DNA of 17,811 bases from assembly GCA_025331435.1 (NCBI GenBank), contig JAIWNI010000244.1:1-17811 (forward strand). Direction: 5' to 3'. This document shows, piece after piece, positions 1-10,350 of this stretch; position 1 is the stretch's first letter, and each line of letters opens with the position of its first letter. The notes under the pieces were generated by a model. That model saw nothing but the letters and a program-made list of their open reading frames with translations. It was not told the origin of the DNA and did not search any database. Origin of the DNA: Choanephora cucurbitarum. Taxonomy: Eukaryota > Mucoromycota > Mucoromycetes > Mucorales > Choanephoraceae. Position numbers and translations under genes: made by a program.

Positions 1-330
1 ACATTGCTGCCAATCAACCGCACGATAAAAGCCAAATCAATGATCGAATGAATAATCAAATGCAGAGCTGGTAGTTGGCTTACTGTTATGAATCTGTTCA
101 CCAATTTGCTCAATCACCTGCTTTCTTGATAATTCGTCAATAAAGTCAAAAGTATAATGGCTGTTGTTGAGAGCGCGATAAAAGTCAAAGGTGAAAGGAT
201 GAAAGAGCTTGTAAACTAAGTGTCCAATACCATGTCCAAGCATATGCAGCTCGTCACCATAGAAGAAGAAGCTGTCTGTAAAGGTGGGGAGGTTTGCGTA
301 GTCATCTGGAAGACCATACATACCGAAATT

Positions 331-388
331 CTATAAACTTGCAAATTAGTATAATGCATCTGTTCGTGACACAATTTATTATATTTAC
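331..388 (-). other. Intron 2 of the Tnp2-type pseudogene
   Basis: A 58-nt intron with donor GTAAAT (388-383), a canonical TACTAAT branch sequence about 20 nt before the end, and acceptor TTTATAG ending at 331. It is phase 0. Removing it joins the block ending at 389 to the block starting at 330 without a frame change, which ties the two coding pieces to one gene. Confidence 0.75.
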
Positions 389-1576
389 TGAATTGCCATT
401 AATTAAACTTTCTGCAGTACGAATTAGGCCAACATCTGGAAAGTATTTGCCATGACTGGAAACGGGTACAGGTTAATAGCCTTCAGAAAGGCATACTCTG
501 CAATCAAAAGTACTTGTGTGACCAGCAAACACCATCAGCTCAGAAATACCTGGTATATCACCGGTAATACCCACAATTGCTACATTGCCACAATACTTTT
601 CAAGACCATCTTTCTAAATGACTATGCCTTTGCTGTACATTTCGTTGACTTCTTTAATGAATGGGCCTAAGTAAGAGTTCAAATCGTATGGCTTTCCGGG
701 CACAACACCAATTTGAATCATATTTTCTTCTTTGGTACTATTGGATGATAACATGAATGTTAGATATGCTATATTAGCGCCTACGTAGATATAGCCTACC
801 GATGCTCAGAATGAACGTTCAAAATCAAGCAATTAATCGTCACTTGATGCGCTTTTTGCAGCTTCTTCAGTTGGTAGCCATCAACAAAAACTATGACACA
901 AATAGTGTTGGCTCTTATCTTTCCACTCACAAGAAGCTGCTTGTAGACTGACCCAGTAAAACATCTCGGTAATGAGTTACTACTTTTTCTTGTACTTAAT
1001 TGAAACTTGGGCCTTCTGTCAACATTTTGTTACGATCCTCATCAACATATATTTCGGTTAGAGCGCTGCCCAAAGAAGTATAAACCATTTGCCGGGTGGG
1101 AATAAAATTTGGTAATGGCATGCCATCCTCTCTGTCGACGTCTTCGATCGCTGCCTGTATTTCGGCTTCATTACAATACCATTCTTGGCCACATTCTTCA
1201 TTAGGACAAGTCTTCATTTCAGGCTTATCCACAGGGTACATGAAGCACCCATTGACACAAACGTCATGTTTTACAATACTGTTAGTGTCTCTTGTAATTG
1301 TTCTACGGAAAACATCGGGTGAAGGTATGTGACGTATAACTAGTATGAAAGGTTGCTCACTCATCAGTTTTATTGCTTTATTATATAGAAGAGATGCAAA
1401 CTCACCATTAGGATCAGCGGATTCATTCAACATTTTGTTGACCAGCTTCACCATCTTGCGCTGATACAGACGAGCAGTTTTAGCCTCATCCAAAAGGCAC
1501 ATAAACTCTAAAGCCATTTCATCGAACGAGTTCATTGAACGAGGCGCCAACCAGTTCAAAACGATGGGATCAGGAA

Positions 1577-1626
1577 CTAAGGTAACAATTAGTTTGCTTA
1601 CACATGTTGGTTGTACATTGACTTAC
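1577..1626 (-). other. Intron 1 of the Tnp2-type pseudogene
   Basis: A 50-nt intron with donor GTAAGT (1626-1621), a branch-like AACTAAT and acceptor CCTTAG ending at 1577. It is phase 1. Joining 1627 to 1576 keeps the reading frame and continues the protein as PDPIVLNWLAPRS. The short length and strong donor suit early-diverging fungi. Confidence 0.8.
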
Positions 1627-1945
1627 ATTGATCATGCGCATCGTTGGAGCCGGTGTCATTAGCCTCAGTCATTTCGCTGTCAACATTTTCGTAGACAACA
1701 GCTTCACCTACAGCCACTTCATTACCAGATGCAGGAGGAGTATCTTCATCCATACCTATGTTGACAGGCATATCTGCTGCAGCGATTACAGCAGCTAATG
1801 CGTCGTCAGCGATGGTTTGCTGTTGATTTCGGCGAGCCAAAAGAACAGCTTGACCGGCAACAGATACACAGCAATCATATCTCAGATGATATAATCTGTC
1901 TTCTTCTGAGTTGAAGACAGCAGAGCAAGAAATACAAGGATTCAT

Positions 1946-3130
1946 TGTGTAATAATGAGATAGGTAAGTTGAAAAAAATAGGGGAAAAAAAGTAGGGAAA
2001 ACTTTGTTGTTAGATTCAGTCACCTTATTTATAACAATGACTTCATACAAAAAAGGTATTTGTCTGTTGATTCTAAGTATATATTAAGGAAATATCAGAG
2101 TAGAGAACTTTTTAAAGGTTTGCAATCATAACATTACTCGTTAAATAAAATGTCCTGTTATGGTATCAATTAAAATTTTTTGCATCTCATATAACTTCGA
2201 CAATTTGGTGGTATATTATGTGGATTAAGTGTTGTGATATGCATCGATGACTACAGATGTTGTTAAGAATTGATTGATGTCAATCATTAATATTTAACTA
2301 GGATCTAGCTTTTTCTTCATACAATGTTGACTATAAGGCCTAAGCGTCTTCATCACCAAAAAAAGAAACGTTATGAGTTAACATATATTTGGATTATGTT
2401 TGCGTAACTATCATCATTTCGTGTGCAATTTTTTAACCTTTTGTATCCAAGTATGATCTTTCCATATCAAGTGCTTCTATTCAGTATTTTAATCCCTACA
2501 TTTGCCTTTTTAGAAATGTTTGTCAACAAATCCAAATAATTTAGCATTTATTACACAAAGTAATTTTGTGAAGAGAAAAAATCCCAATGGACTATACCTT
2601 TGTAAGTAAAACCTTGTCTTTGTGTTTTTCCACCTACTAACGTATTTGGATCAAAATATCGAGAACATCATTATCAACCTAAAATAGCATGCATATCTAA
2701 ATTCTACGAGAAGGGATTTAATATAACATTATGATCACCAACTCTGCGTCTGAAAGACCGCTGTTTTCGAAAAGCATTTACTAAAATGAACTTAAAAAAA
2801 AAGCCTTTGATATCTCAATGCTTATCATTATAAAACATAGGTGTTCAGATTACTATCACGTCTTTACTGACGATTAACAGACCGAGGAGTTATCTTATAG
2901 ATCCAGTTGGGATGTAATACTAACTTGTGGATATGAAGAAAGCTGATGCTCTATAGATATTTTTTTTAGAACAAACATTGACATAAGTGCCTATTCATCC
3001 CAAACAATAAATAATAAAGACTTTGATTGAGGAACTCAACATGATTCCGTTTGGTTCAACACATTATATTTTAAAAAACATATTTAGTGAGCATTTCTTT
3101 TTTTATCTATTTTACATTTCATTCCATATA
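1946..3130. other. AT-rich spacer without recognisable genes
   Basis: The first part, up to about 2050, is the leader of the minus-strand transposase gene and holds poly-T/poly-C tracts. The remainder is AT-rich with frequent stops in all frames. I see no conserved protein motif, RNA gene or clear terminal repeat for the Tnp2 element. An open stretch at about 3023-3247 is low-complexity and overlaps the left end of the Tc1 element, so it is not called as a gene. Confidence 0.6.
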
Positions 3131-3160
3131 CAGTGGCACAAGATATTGGTTCGGACAGTC
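3131..3160 (+). repeat. Left terminal repeat of Tc1/mariner element
   Basis: The sequence CAGTGGCACAAGATATTGG begins directly after a TA dinucleotide (3129-3130) and continues to TTCGGACAGTC. Starting with CAGTG after TA is typical for Tc1/mariner termini, and the transposase ATG lies 109 bp inside. The matching right end is poor: after the stop at 4303 only a degenerate GACATGTC-like stretch (about 4334-4341) recalls the inner part of the repeat, so the right boundary is not fixed. Confidence 0.5.
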
Positions 3161-3239
3161 AAAAAATTTATTATCGTCATTCTTGAATACTACTCGAATA
3201 AACCTTTTGTTATCCATCTAAAAATACTCAAATCTCAAA

Positions 3240-4303
3240 ATGCCTAAAGTTAAAAACACTACTAAGCGTGGTCCTTACAACGAGCGCAAAGATGAAAACT
3301 ATCGGGGAGTTTTCTATCTCAATCGCGCCGGTCATTCTCAACGTGAGATAGCTGGGCTGGTTGAGCTACCTCTTTCAACTGTCAACAGTATCATCGCTGG
3401 CATCAACAAAACAAACTCACCTCTGTCTCGTTCCTCTTCTGGAGCACTTAAGAAAGTTGATGAAAGAGATATGAGGCATTTACGGTCCATCGTGACCAAG
3501 AATCTTATCTTGAGCTTCGATGCTATCGAACACGAATTGGAGAAATTTAGGGTAAATGTCATTAGGGCGACAGTCATTGAATATCTTCGCGAAATGGGCT
3601 TCAATTCATACCACGCTAAGAAAATGCCTGCCTTTACAACAAAGCACAAGCAAAAACGCTTGGAATTGGCCGAGAAGCATGTCAATTGGACCACTGATCA
3701 ATGGGCCAGTGTCATTTGGTTGGATGAGTCTCTTCATGAAATAGGAGGACATCGAGGCGGTCTCAGAGTCATTCGACGGCAAGACCAGGCTTATAAAGAA
3801 GAGCTCACAGTTCCTACCAAAAAGTTCGGTAAAGGAAGTGTGATGCTTTGGGGTTGTTTTTGGAGAGGTGGAGCGGGGCCTCTTGTGTTCGTGGATGGCT
3901 CAGTAGACTCTGAGCGATACATTCAAACTTTGGCTGATCACTTTCAGCCATGGCTCTTGGATCTTCAAGCCAAGGAAGTCAGGGCGTTTATCTTCCAAGA
4001 AGATGGCGCTACGTGCCACACTGCTGCCGCTACTCGTGCTTGGAAGACACGACATATGATAATTGGTTTGAGTTCTGGCCTGCACAAAGTCCAGACTTAG
4101 ATCCCATTAAGCATTTGTGGTGGGCTCTTGAGTTGAGGATTGAGAGTAGACGGCATATGGTTCAAAATGCTGCTCAATTGAAGGAGCTTTTGTTAGAAGC
4201 ATGACACGAGATCAACCATGATCTTTTCATTCGTCTTGTTGACAGTATGAAGAATAGATGCCAGGCTGTTATTAATGCCAAAGGCGGCCCTACCCGATAT
4301 TAA
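3240..4303 (+). pseudogene. Tc1/mariner (DD34E-type) transposase, inactivated
   Basis: Transposase of a Tc1-like cut-and-paste element. Residues about 22-55 form the N-terminal helix-turn-helix (HSQREIAGLVELPLSTVNS), followed by a second DNA-binding region. The DDE core shows VIWLDES (first Asp, about residue 162), KGSVMLWGCFWRGG, and FQEDGATCHTA (second Asp, about 255). A one-base frameshift at about 4050-4060 moves the frame, after which WPAQSPDLDPIKHLWW follows at the correct spacing. Three lesions are visible: the frameshift; TGA at 4202-4204 where relatives usually have Trp or another sense codon; and Lys in DPIKHLW where the third catalytic Glu (NPIE) is expected. The reading ends with KGGPTRY and TAA at 4301-4303, the usual C-terminus. 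Full length would be about 350 residues, normal for the family. The element cannot mobilise itself. Confidence 0.88.
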
Positions 4304-4499
4304 AAAAAAATTTATTTGTAACATCTAAAAGTAGACATGTCAAGGATTCTTTGACAAAAGTGTGATAAGCTCAGGACTGGATGTGCATGATGAGGATCAC
4401 TATGAATTCACATATCTTGTTAGCGGAGTTTTTTATTCAAAGAAGTGTCCGAATCAAAATCTTGTGACACTGTATTACATTCAATTTTCTAGCTACAAA

Positions 4500-5504
4500 A
4501 TGTCTCATTTCAGCGATAAAATCGATTCTCTTTTGAGAGGTACTCGAAAAATGAAGACGAGGTCTCAGAAATCAAAATGCATGTGGAGCAATTAAAAGCT
4601 CGTTTTGAGGTACGTATCTATCAGCTGCCACTGTGGTTGAAAGAAACAATGAGATTTTGAAAAAGCTTGTTGTAGTTGAAGGTAAATTAACATATTTCTG
4701 AAATGATCTATAATCAACCATAACCCATATATTTCAAAAGATAAAGAACGATCTGAATTTGTAGGCGATCAATTAGAGGTTACCGTTTTGCTTGCTTGTT
4801 TGATATCAAGACCTTACATAAATGATATGCATGGCGATTCAAATACACCATCAAATCGCTTTAAATATTTTTTGATCTCATATTTCGGCGATAGCATAAA
4901 CCCGAATGCAAGCATCAATTCTACCGATAGAGCAAAAAGAGAAGCAATGATGAAACTACATCTTTCAACTTTGGAGTAGTTGAGCAAGGTGGTACTAGCC
5001 GACTTGCTATACCAAGTTCATGAAAAGGAACCTGAGCTCAAGGTTAAAACTTGGACCCAAATACCGCTCAAATACAAACTGGCAGCTTATGATGATCTTC
5101 GGTATTTGGGTAATGTTTACCGTATACCAATTAATAGAAGTGGAGATAACTGGCCCGAAGACGATTTGATACCATACTATTTTAGAAACAAAAAGCCTGA
5201 TCAATTGGTAAAGTCTCATTTAACGTCTTCAGTTTATTCAAATGTTAATTTGCTTGTCTTTCAGAGCTCGAAATCCAATACGGGCGAAGGATCAAATTCA
5301 GGCAAAGGTAAGCAGTCTGTGGAAGGTTTGCGTGCTGTTGTTCCCGGTAGAAATGCACCGCCTCATTTATCCACATTTGATTTGGATGATAATAAATTGA
5401 ATTCTGATTTAGCTGGAATCATTTTTAATTCAACTGTCATGCAACAAGGTGATAAAAGATCACTTGATGATGCAGAAAGTGAAGGATCCAACAAGATGAG
5501 GTAA
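4500..5504 (+). pseudogene. Unrecognised coiled-coil protein, broken gene with one intron
   Basis: I do not recognise the family. The ATG at 4500 opens MSHFSDKIDSLLR. A frameshift at about 4536-4540 moves the frame to YSKNEDEVSEIKMHVEQLK, and a second at 4610-4626 moves it to ATVVERNNEILKKLVVVE. A 59-nt intron (4682-4740) joins in frame to DKERSEFVGDQLEV. The frame then runs to TAG 4977-4979, reads through in the same frame as a longer piece (4980-5504), and ends at TAA. The N-terminal 80 or so residues look like a coiled coil. The middle is globular and contains KVKTWTQIPLKYKLAAYDDL. The tail is rich in Ser, Gly and Lys and ends in acidic residues and SEGSNKMR. It could be an accessory protein of a transposon or a host-derived repeat gene; nothing here decides between them. 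Confidence 0.55.
4682..4740 (+). other. Intron in the 4500-5504 pseudogene
   Basis: A 59-nt intron with donor GTAAAT at 4682 and acceptor TTTCAAAAG ending at 4740. It is phase 1: the G at 4681 plus AT at 4741-4742 makes an Asp codon and the downstream frame stays open for 78 codons. It supports a protein-coding origin for the region. Confidence 0.65.
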
Positions 5505-7030
5505 TTTAATGTGAACCGTTATCGATTGCTATTATACTAATATCTATCATACAATAGTCGTACACAAACTGCTTTTGCGGAATAAACTTTTTCTTTTTCT
5601 TGCCTTAAACTTTTAAGCTGCCACCTATTATAACACTTTTTCAGTCATTCTATCCTTCAACTCTATTCAGTAATAATAAACTGACTGTTTGATGAGCTTT
5701 AGTATTGTCATATTTCGTATCAAATTCGCTTTATATAAGACGTCAACTGTTTCAAACTGTCATTCATAATCTCGAGCTTAAATTATAATTTTTTATGTGC
5801 CTTTTAGCAAACATGGTAGCGTCTACTACGACATTTTGGCTACTTTTTGATTATGTATTCCCTTGAATGTCAAGAACAACGATCTGCGATAAGTTGTCTA
5901 TATACCGACCAATAAAAAGAGTCAATTCTGTTTTTTGTGATAAGCTTCATGCACTTTTCTTTTATTTCTACCTCGCTTTTCATAACTCTTAAGTCATGTT
6001 AGCACTTGGTTCTATACCTCATGTTACGATTCCAGACTATTCAAGCCACTTGGTCCTACGATACAGTTAAATTCCCTAAACTTTTTATCCAATAAAATTT
6101 CAGAAACTCTTATACTCCCTTAAAACGAGTCTCACTAGACTGAAATGATTTCGTACTTTTTTTCTTTTCTCTTTCTTTCCTAACGATTCGTTCAGTAATA
6201 TTAAACCAGTCAACAACCTAAGTCGCCTTTCAATGAACAGTTTTACTTTTGGGGATTTTTGTACAGAGAGAGCACACGATGAGCATATTTACAACAGTAC
6301 GATCTAACTTCTCTATTGCCACACAACATCGAGATTCCAATATCATAACTGCCAGAATAAATGAGTAACAACACTACGCAATAATAAGTAATAACATGAA
6401 GAATACTATTTTGAATTCAGAAACTCGGTGGAAGGATTTTGTTGGTGTCAACAGGTACTTGAATACACACTTTTTCAAACAACACTAGTCAGGCTTATGC
6501 TAACGTCTATTCTCAAGTTAATGGTAGTGGTTGGCAATCGTATAAAACCTCGACATTGGTTAGAAACACAAACAATTTTGGCTAGAATAAAGACAAAGGT
6601 TTTTACTATAATACCACCTGAATTACCAGACTGATCAAGATTATTTGGATTCATGGATAAAAGAGAGAATTGTTTTCAGCGTTAAATGTAATTGGTGTCT
6701 ATAACATATTTGACCTAAAGTAGGAATCAGAGAAACGCATTAGAGTGAATAACTTCAGGCTCTGATGATACCGTAAACAGCATTAGTTGGTGTCGTAAAT
6801 ATGTCTTTTGATATCAACCAAAGTAAAGGTTAGTCGGTAGGAATGATTTAATCTTTTGGATCTTCTGTGGCATTGTTCCACAAAAGGAGTGTATGAATCA
6901 ATCTTGTTACGAAAGATTCAAATCAATAGAGGGTAAACTTCTTGATCTTTGCGCAAGACGCTAAATATCAAAGATGTCCAAATATTGAAAGTATTCTGCT
7001 AATCGGTAAGTGTTATTGATCGTTATTTTG
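5505..7030. other. AT-rich spacer, nearly featureless
   Basis: Stops are frequent in all frames and the first 700 bases are pyrimidine-rich on the plus strand. Apart from a possible exon remnant at 6463-6585, I see no conserved motif, RNA gene or terminal repeat. Confidence 0.55.
6463..6585 (+). pseudogene. Possible exon remnant, Ser/Asn/Tyr-rich
   Basis: Between a stop at 6460-6462 and TAG at 6583-6585 there is a 40-codon open stretch reading TFSNNTSQAYANVYSQVNG followed by SGWQSYKTSTLVRNTNNFG. The composition is biased but not a simple repeat, and differs from the surrounding sequence. A splice-acceptor-like CAACAG lies just upstream. A low-complexity chance ORF is the main alternative. 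I do not recognise a family. Confidence 0.2.
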
Positions 7031-7035
7031 AAGAG

Positions 7036-7290
7036 ACGAGCATATTGCAAACCGCACCTCCATTGCGGTAATAAAATTAGCACCTATGCTGCGCTCTGGT
7101 TAATTTTATTGAACTTCATTATGGTACGGTACGCTGCGCTTTGTAAGATGCTCGTGCCGCCGCAGGCCAACTAATCTGATGAGAAGTTCAATGTGGAGGC
7201 CCCTCCCATATTTTTTTAGACCTTCGCTATGGTATTAAATAGCCCCTTCGCTGCACTTCGTGTATTTTAAACTGTCGCTCTGGTAAAAAA
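7036..7290. repeat. Nested inverted repeats and GC-rich iterated units, possible Helitron 3' terminal region
   Basis: Several inverted pairs are visible: ACGAGCAT (7036-7043) with ATGCTCGT (7148-7155); CCTCCATTG (7057-7065) with CAATGTGGAGG (7189-7199); AATAAAATTA (7070-7079) with TAATTTTATT (7101-7110); TTGAACTTC (7109-7117) with GAAGTTCAA (7183-7191). Interleaved are about five variants of a unit like TTCGCTGCGCTCTGGTA (near 7085, 7131, 7222, 7246 and 7272). The cluster begins about 170 bp beyond the stop of the minus-strand Helitron gene, where the element's 3' end with its hairpin and CTRR should be. A CTAA followed by T on the minus strand ends near 7077, inside the AATAAAATTA palindrome, but I cannot prove it is the terminus. 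Confidence 0.45.
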
Positions 7291-7559
7291 ACATATGTTC
7301 CGGGGCAGTGAGAAAGAATCAAGCTTATCCGAATAGATGGATCAAAGCATAATAAGATGGGTTTGATTAGGATCAGATATAAGTAGTTTTTCAAAAAGTA
7401 GTTTTATTGTTATGTATAAGAATAATAAGAATAATAAGTCTATAGAAAGTAAAAATATTAAGGGAAAACTTCTTTGTGTACGACATTTCTTGTATGTTTT
7501 TAGCATATTGTGCTGAAATGGATCTTGATTTGCCAATGAGAATTTTGATAGATTCTTTT

Positions 7560-8870
7560 TGTCTTACTCGTGAAAGAGCAACATACAACTGGCCATGGCT
7601 AAAAACAGGTTTTGGTAGATACAATCCAGCCCGATCGAGAGTTTGCCCTTGAGCTTTGTTAATTGTCATGGAAAAAGCAAGTCTGATTGGAAAATGAATT
7701 CGCTGAAATTGCATAGCATCAGTTTCAGCAGATAAAAGCTTTATCTTTGGAATGCATACAACTAATCCAGCAAATGCGCCTGTTTCGATTGTAGCTTCAA
7801 TTGAGTTTCGCATTAATGACTTGACAAAGAGTCTTGTACCATTACATGAGCCATTCAGAGCATCAAGGTTTCTTAAAAGCATGATAGGTGCTCCGGCTTT
7901 TAAAGTGAGTACATGAGGAGGCAACGCACCAGATTCAATTACATTGAGAACTTCCATAGGATGTTCTAATGATTATTGAAGAACCAAGGTATCATCAGCA
8001 CTGTAGTAAATGACTGGCTCATCTGGAAGTTTTTCAATTAATAAACGATTGATTTCAGCAGCATGCACATTGATTGGCGTTAATATAGCAGCGCTAGTCA
8101 AATATGATGTATCATCTCCAATCCTAAAGTCCGGGTTAAATAGCTCTGGATATATAGCAGAAAGAAGATTATCTCCAGGTATGAGCATGGAATCCAGCAG
8201 TTTGACAAAGTCAGTATCTGTGGGAAAGAAGTTTGGATAAACTTGTACTCGAAGAGTTTCCGCTGAGCCATTACTAATATTCAAAAGCATATTAGCAAAT
8301 TGCTCAAGTTCAAGAGACAATGATGGATTGTGGCTATTTTGAGCTTGCTGAACACGCATGTTGATTTGAAGCTTTTTGACTGTTAAGGAAGGCCAGAGAA
8401 AAGATTGGTTGATGCATGCATTGACAACGTCTGATCTACTGCCTTTAAGAATCGCAGGGAGTACTTGACGAAAGTCGCCACCAAAAACCATCAATCTGCC
8501 ACCAAATGGTACTGATTCAAGCAACTTATTTCAAGTACCAAAAATATCTTTGAATGTTCGATCGACTGTTTCAAGAGTAGACTTGTTGATCATTGAACAC
8601 TCATCCCAAATGATTAGTTTGGTCTTCCTCAATAATTGAGCTTGCATAAAGGATGGTGTGATTCCACACATTGTAGCAGAGGAAGTTTCCAGAGGTATTT
8701 TAAACATGGAATGAGCTGTCCTGCCACCTGCCATCAGCAATGCAGCTGTGCCACTGGATGCAGCAGCCAAAGCAAATCCATTATGACCAGGTCGTACTAC
8801 TTTCAAGAGTGTGTTAAAAAGGTAGGTTTTGCCCGTACCTCCAGGTCCATCAACAAAAAAATTTAAGAAA
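7560..8870 (-). other. Pif1-like helicase domain of the Helitron
   Basis: Superfamily 1 helicase motifs appear in order: Walker A GPGGTGKT (8848-8825), Walker B IIWDECSM (Asp codon at 8605), motif III GGDFRQVLP (about 8482-8456), LLRNLD, motif V TINKAQGQT (7666-7640) and motif VI YVALSR (7585-7568). An extra A in a TTAAATTTTTTT run near 8865 separates it from the preceding coding stretch. TGA 8533-8531 and TAA 7975-7973 interrupt it. Confidence 0.92.
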
Positions 8871-9839
8871 CTCAGTTGAGTTACAGCCATCTCTATCAAC
8901 GCATTGAATAATTGTTTGATAAATCTCAAGTTTATCAGGATTGAAATTTGTTACATCTTCAAGATAGGTTGTCTGTCTTGCAATAGTATCCAATTAAAAT
9001 TGTTCTTGGACCAGACTATTAGGAGCTGAATAGCTATGATCAGGAATAGGTAATTGAAATTGCCCATATGATCGTAAGCTCGAGCTATGATGACTTGTTA
9101 AGATACTTTCAACATCTAAAAGTGCACGGTCAAAAGATGTATCATTGATATCATTTAGCACAGAATCGAATGAAGAGTCATTCTGTAGTTGATAAAGATA
9201 GACATCCAAGAGCTTGCCTTTAAAATCTAACCAAAGCTGGTATAGATCAGCAGGATCACAGAACATCAAGACAATGCAAAAAAGCTTGCGAAGAGATACA
9301 GGTGTCTGCGTATGAGCAGCTTCATCTAAACTTTGCTTCCATTGATTGTCTGATGCAAGCAGATCTAAAGCTCTAGCAGCAGATTGAAACGTTGGATGGC
9401 ATATACCATTGACTGTTCTCAAGTGAGCAAAAGAGATCGCCCCAGCAACATGGTACAGCAGCATACGAAGATGATAGAGTTCTGATCTTTTGGGAGATAC
9501 AGAATAAACTCTACCGATAGTTGCACCAAAACCACGTTGTATATTTGCTCATTTCTTGGCTTTACAGATGTGTGCCAGACATACTGCTCAGGGAAGTTGG
9601 GGTAGAAAATAGACCTTGCTTCGGGATCGTTTTGGTCTGTTTTAAACCAACTGGTCAAAGTTGTATCTTGTTCAGAGGCTTGCATCAGTACAACGTTGAT
9701 GTCATCATCTTCGTTGAAGTATACAGACTCCTCCCATTCAAGATGGATAGCCAGTCTTAGGTGTGCAGGGAATTTCTTGTGCATTGGAAAGGAGAATAGT
9801 CTCCAGCAAGCTTCAGGAGCAGAGACATATCTGGCATCG

Positions 9840-10350
9840 ATGAAAGAGCGGACTTCATCATTTTGCTCAACAGACAATGAGGCTCGATCATGGCCTTTAA
9901 ACACATACTTATAAACATATTTGACGCTGTTGATTGATGAACATATTTCAACATTTATATGAGCATCATATTTCGTAGCAAGGTAAAGGTTGTGAGGTAC
10001 AATTCACGATTGTCAATGTTATATGTACATCTGTTTATAGTCTATGGGACTGTGATGCCATTGTTTCTCCTTCTATACAGGATAGCCACCGTTAATTTTA
10101 GCAGTTGTCTCATTGAAAAAGGCTTTGGGATACTTTTTGGTACACCCATGCGCAATATCCATACAAACAGCCTGTGTGTTGATTATTCCACATGGTCCAT
10201 GAATCATGTGTTTTATCACTGTTTGGTGGACCAAACGGAAACGAACTGGATCTGGTATCTCAGCTGATATGACACTATCATACTCGTCTGCATTTAAAGG
10301 CTTATCCAAGAAATCAACGATTAACAGAATGTGAGCATGAGGAAGTCCAC
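9840..10350 (-). other. HUH/Y2 Rep nuclease core of the Helitron
   Basis: The metal-binding HUH motif is in FQKRGLPHAHILL, with His-Ala-His at 10339-10331. The two-tyrosine motif is in KYVYKYVFKGHDRA, with candidate tyrosines at 9919-9917 and 9907-9905, four residues apart. The intervening region crosses two compensating frameshifts: YRRRNNGITVP and YNIDNREL are read in a middle frame between about 10070 and 10000, with a TAG at 10044-10042. The catalytic residues themselves are intact. Confidence 0.88.

Larger units (their letters stand above)
1..1945 (-). pseudogene. Tnp2-type DDE transposase, decayed, 3' part beyond window
   Basis: Transposase of the Tnp2 (Pfam Transposase_21-like) group, which would cut and paste its own element in the nucleus. 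The ATG at 1945 starts a protein opening MNPCISC, a CxxC...H...C finger. After a 50-nt intron (1577-1626) the frame continues to 996 and contains a second cysteine cluster, C-x3-C...TCPNEECG, as in this family. Next comes a block (963-799) holding FTGSVYKQLL and ICVIVFVDGY, whose Asp at 882-880 fits the first catalytic acid. A third block (802-389) has GDIPGISELM and FDCRVC. A second intron (331-388) leads to LPTFTDSFFFYGDELHMLGHG and, near the edge, RAVDW, a family hallmark. Breaks: stop TAA 998-996, stop TAG 798-796 with a frameshift there, TAG 616-614, TAA 475-473 and TGA 39-37. No clean splice joins 996 to 963. The gene is clearly dead. Family assignment rests on motif recognition, not a search. 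Confidence 0.8.

Noticed and set aside
965..996. A 31-nt intron joining the two transposase blocks
   Set aside because: It would leave a stop codon in the exon and does not restore frame; more likely decay.
3023..3247. Open frame of 74 codons on the plus strand
   Set aside because: Low-complexity hydrophobic translation that crosses the Tc1 terminal repeat; no motif.
4610..4624. GTACGT...CAG as a 15-nt intron
   Set aside because: Too short for spliceosomal removal and the join is out of frame.
6745..6775. Minus-strand GGTATCATCAGAGCC, like a retrotransposon primer-binding site
   Set aside because: It carries an extra triplet relative to the usual TGGTATCAGAGC, and no LTR edge is nearby.
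9845..9885. Phe in RSFIDARYV read as loss of a Helitron catalytic tyrosine
   Set aside because: The two-tyrosine motif lies upstream in YVYKYVFKGHD and is intact; the DARY motif is a separate conserved block.
9521..9914. Plus-strand frames of 72-79 codons opposite the Helitron
   Set aside because: They are antisense shadows of the well-supported minus-strand Rep coding sequence.
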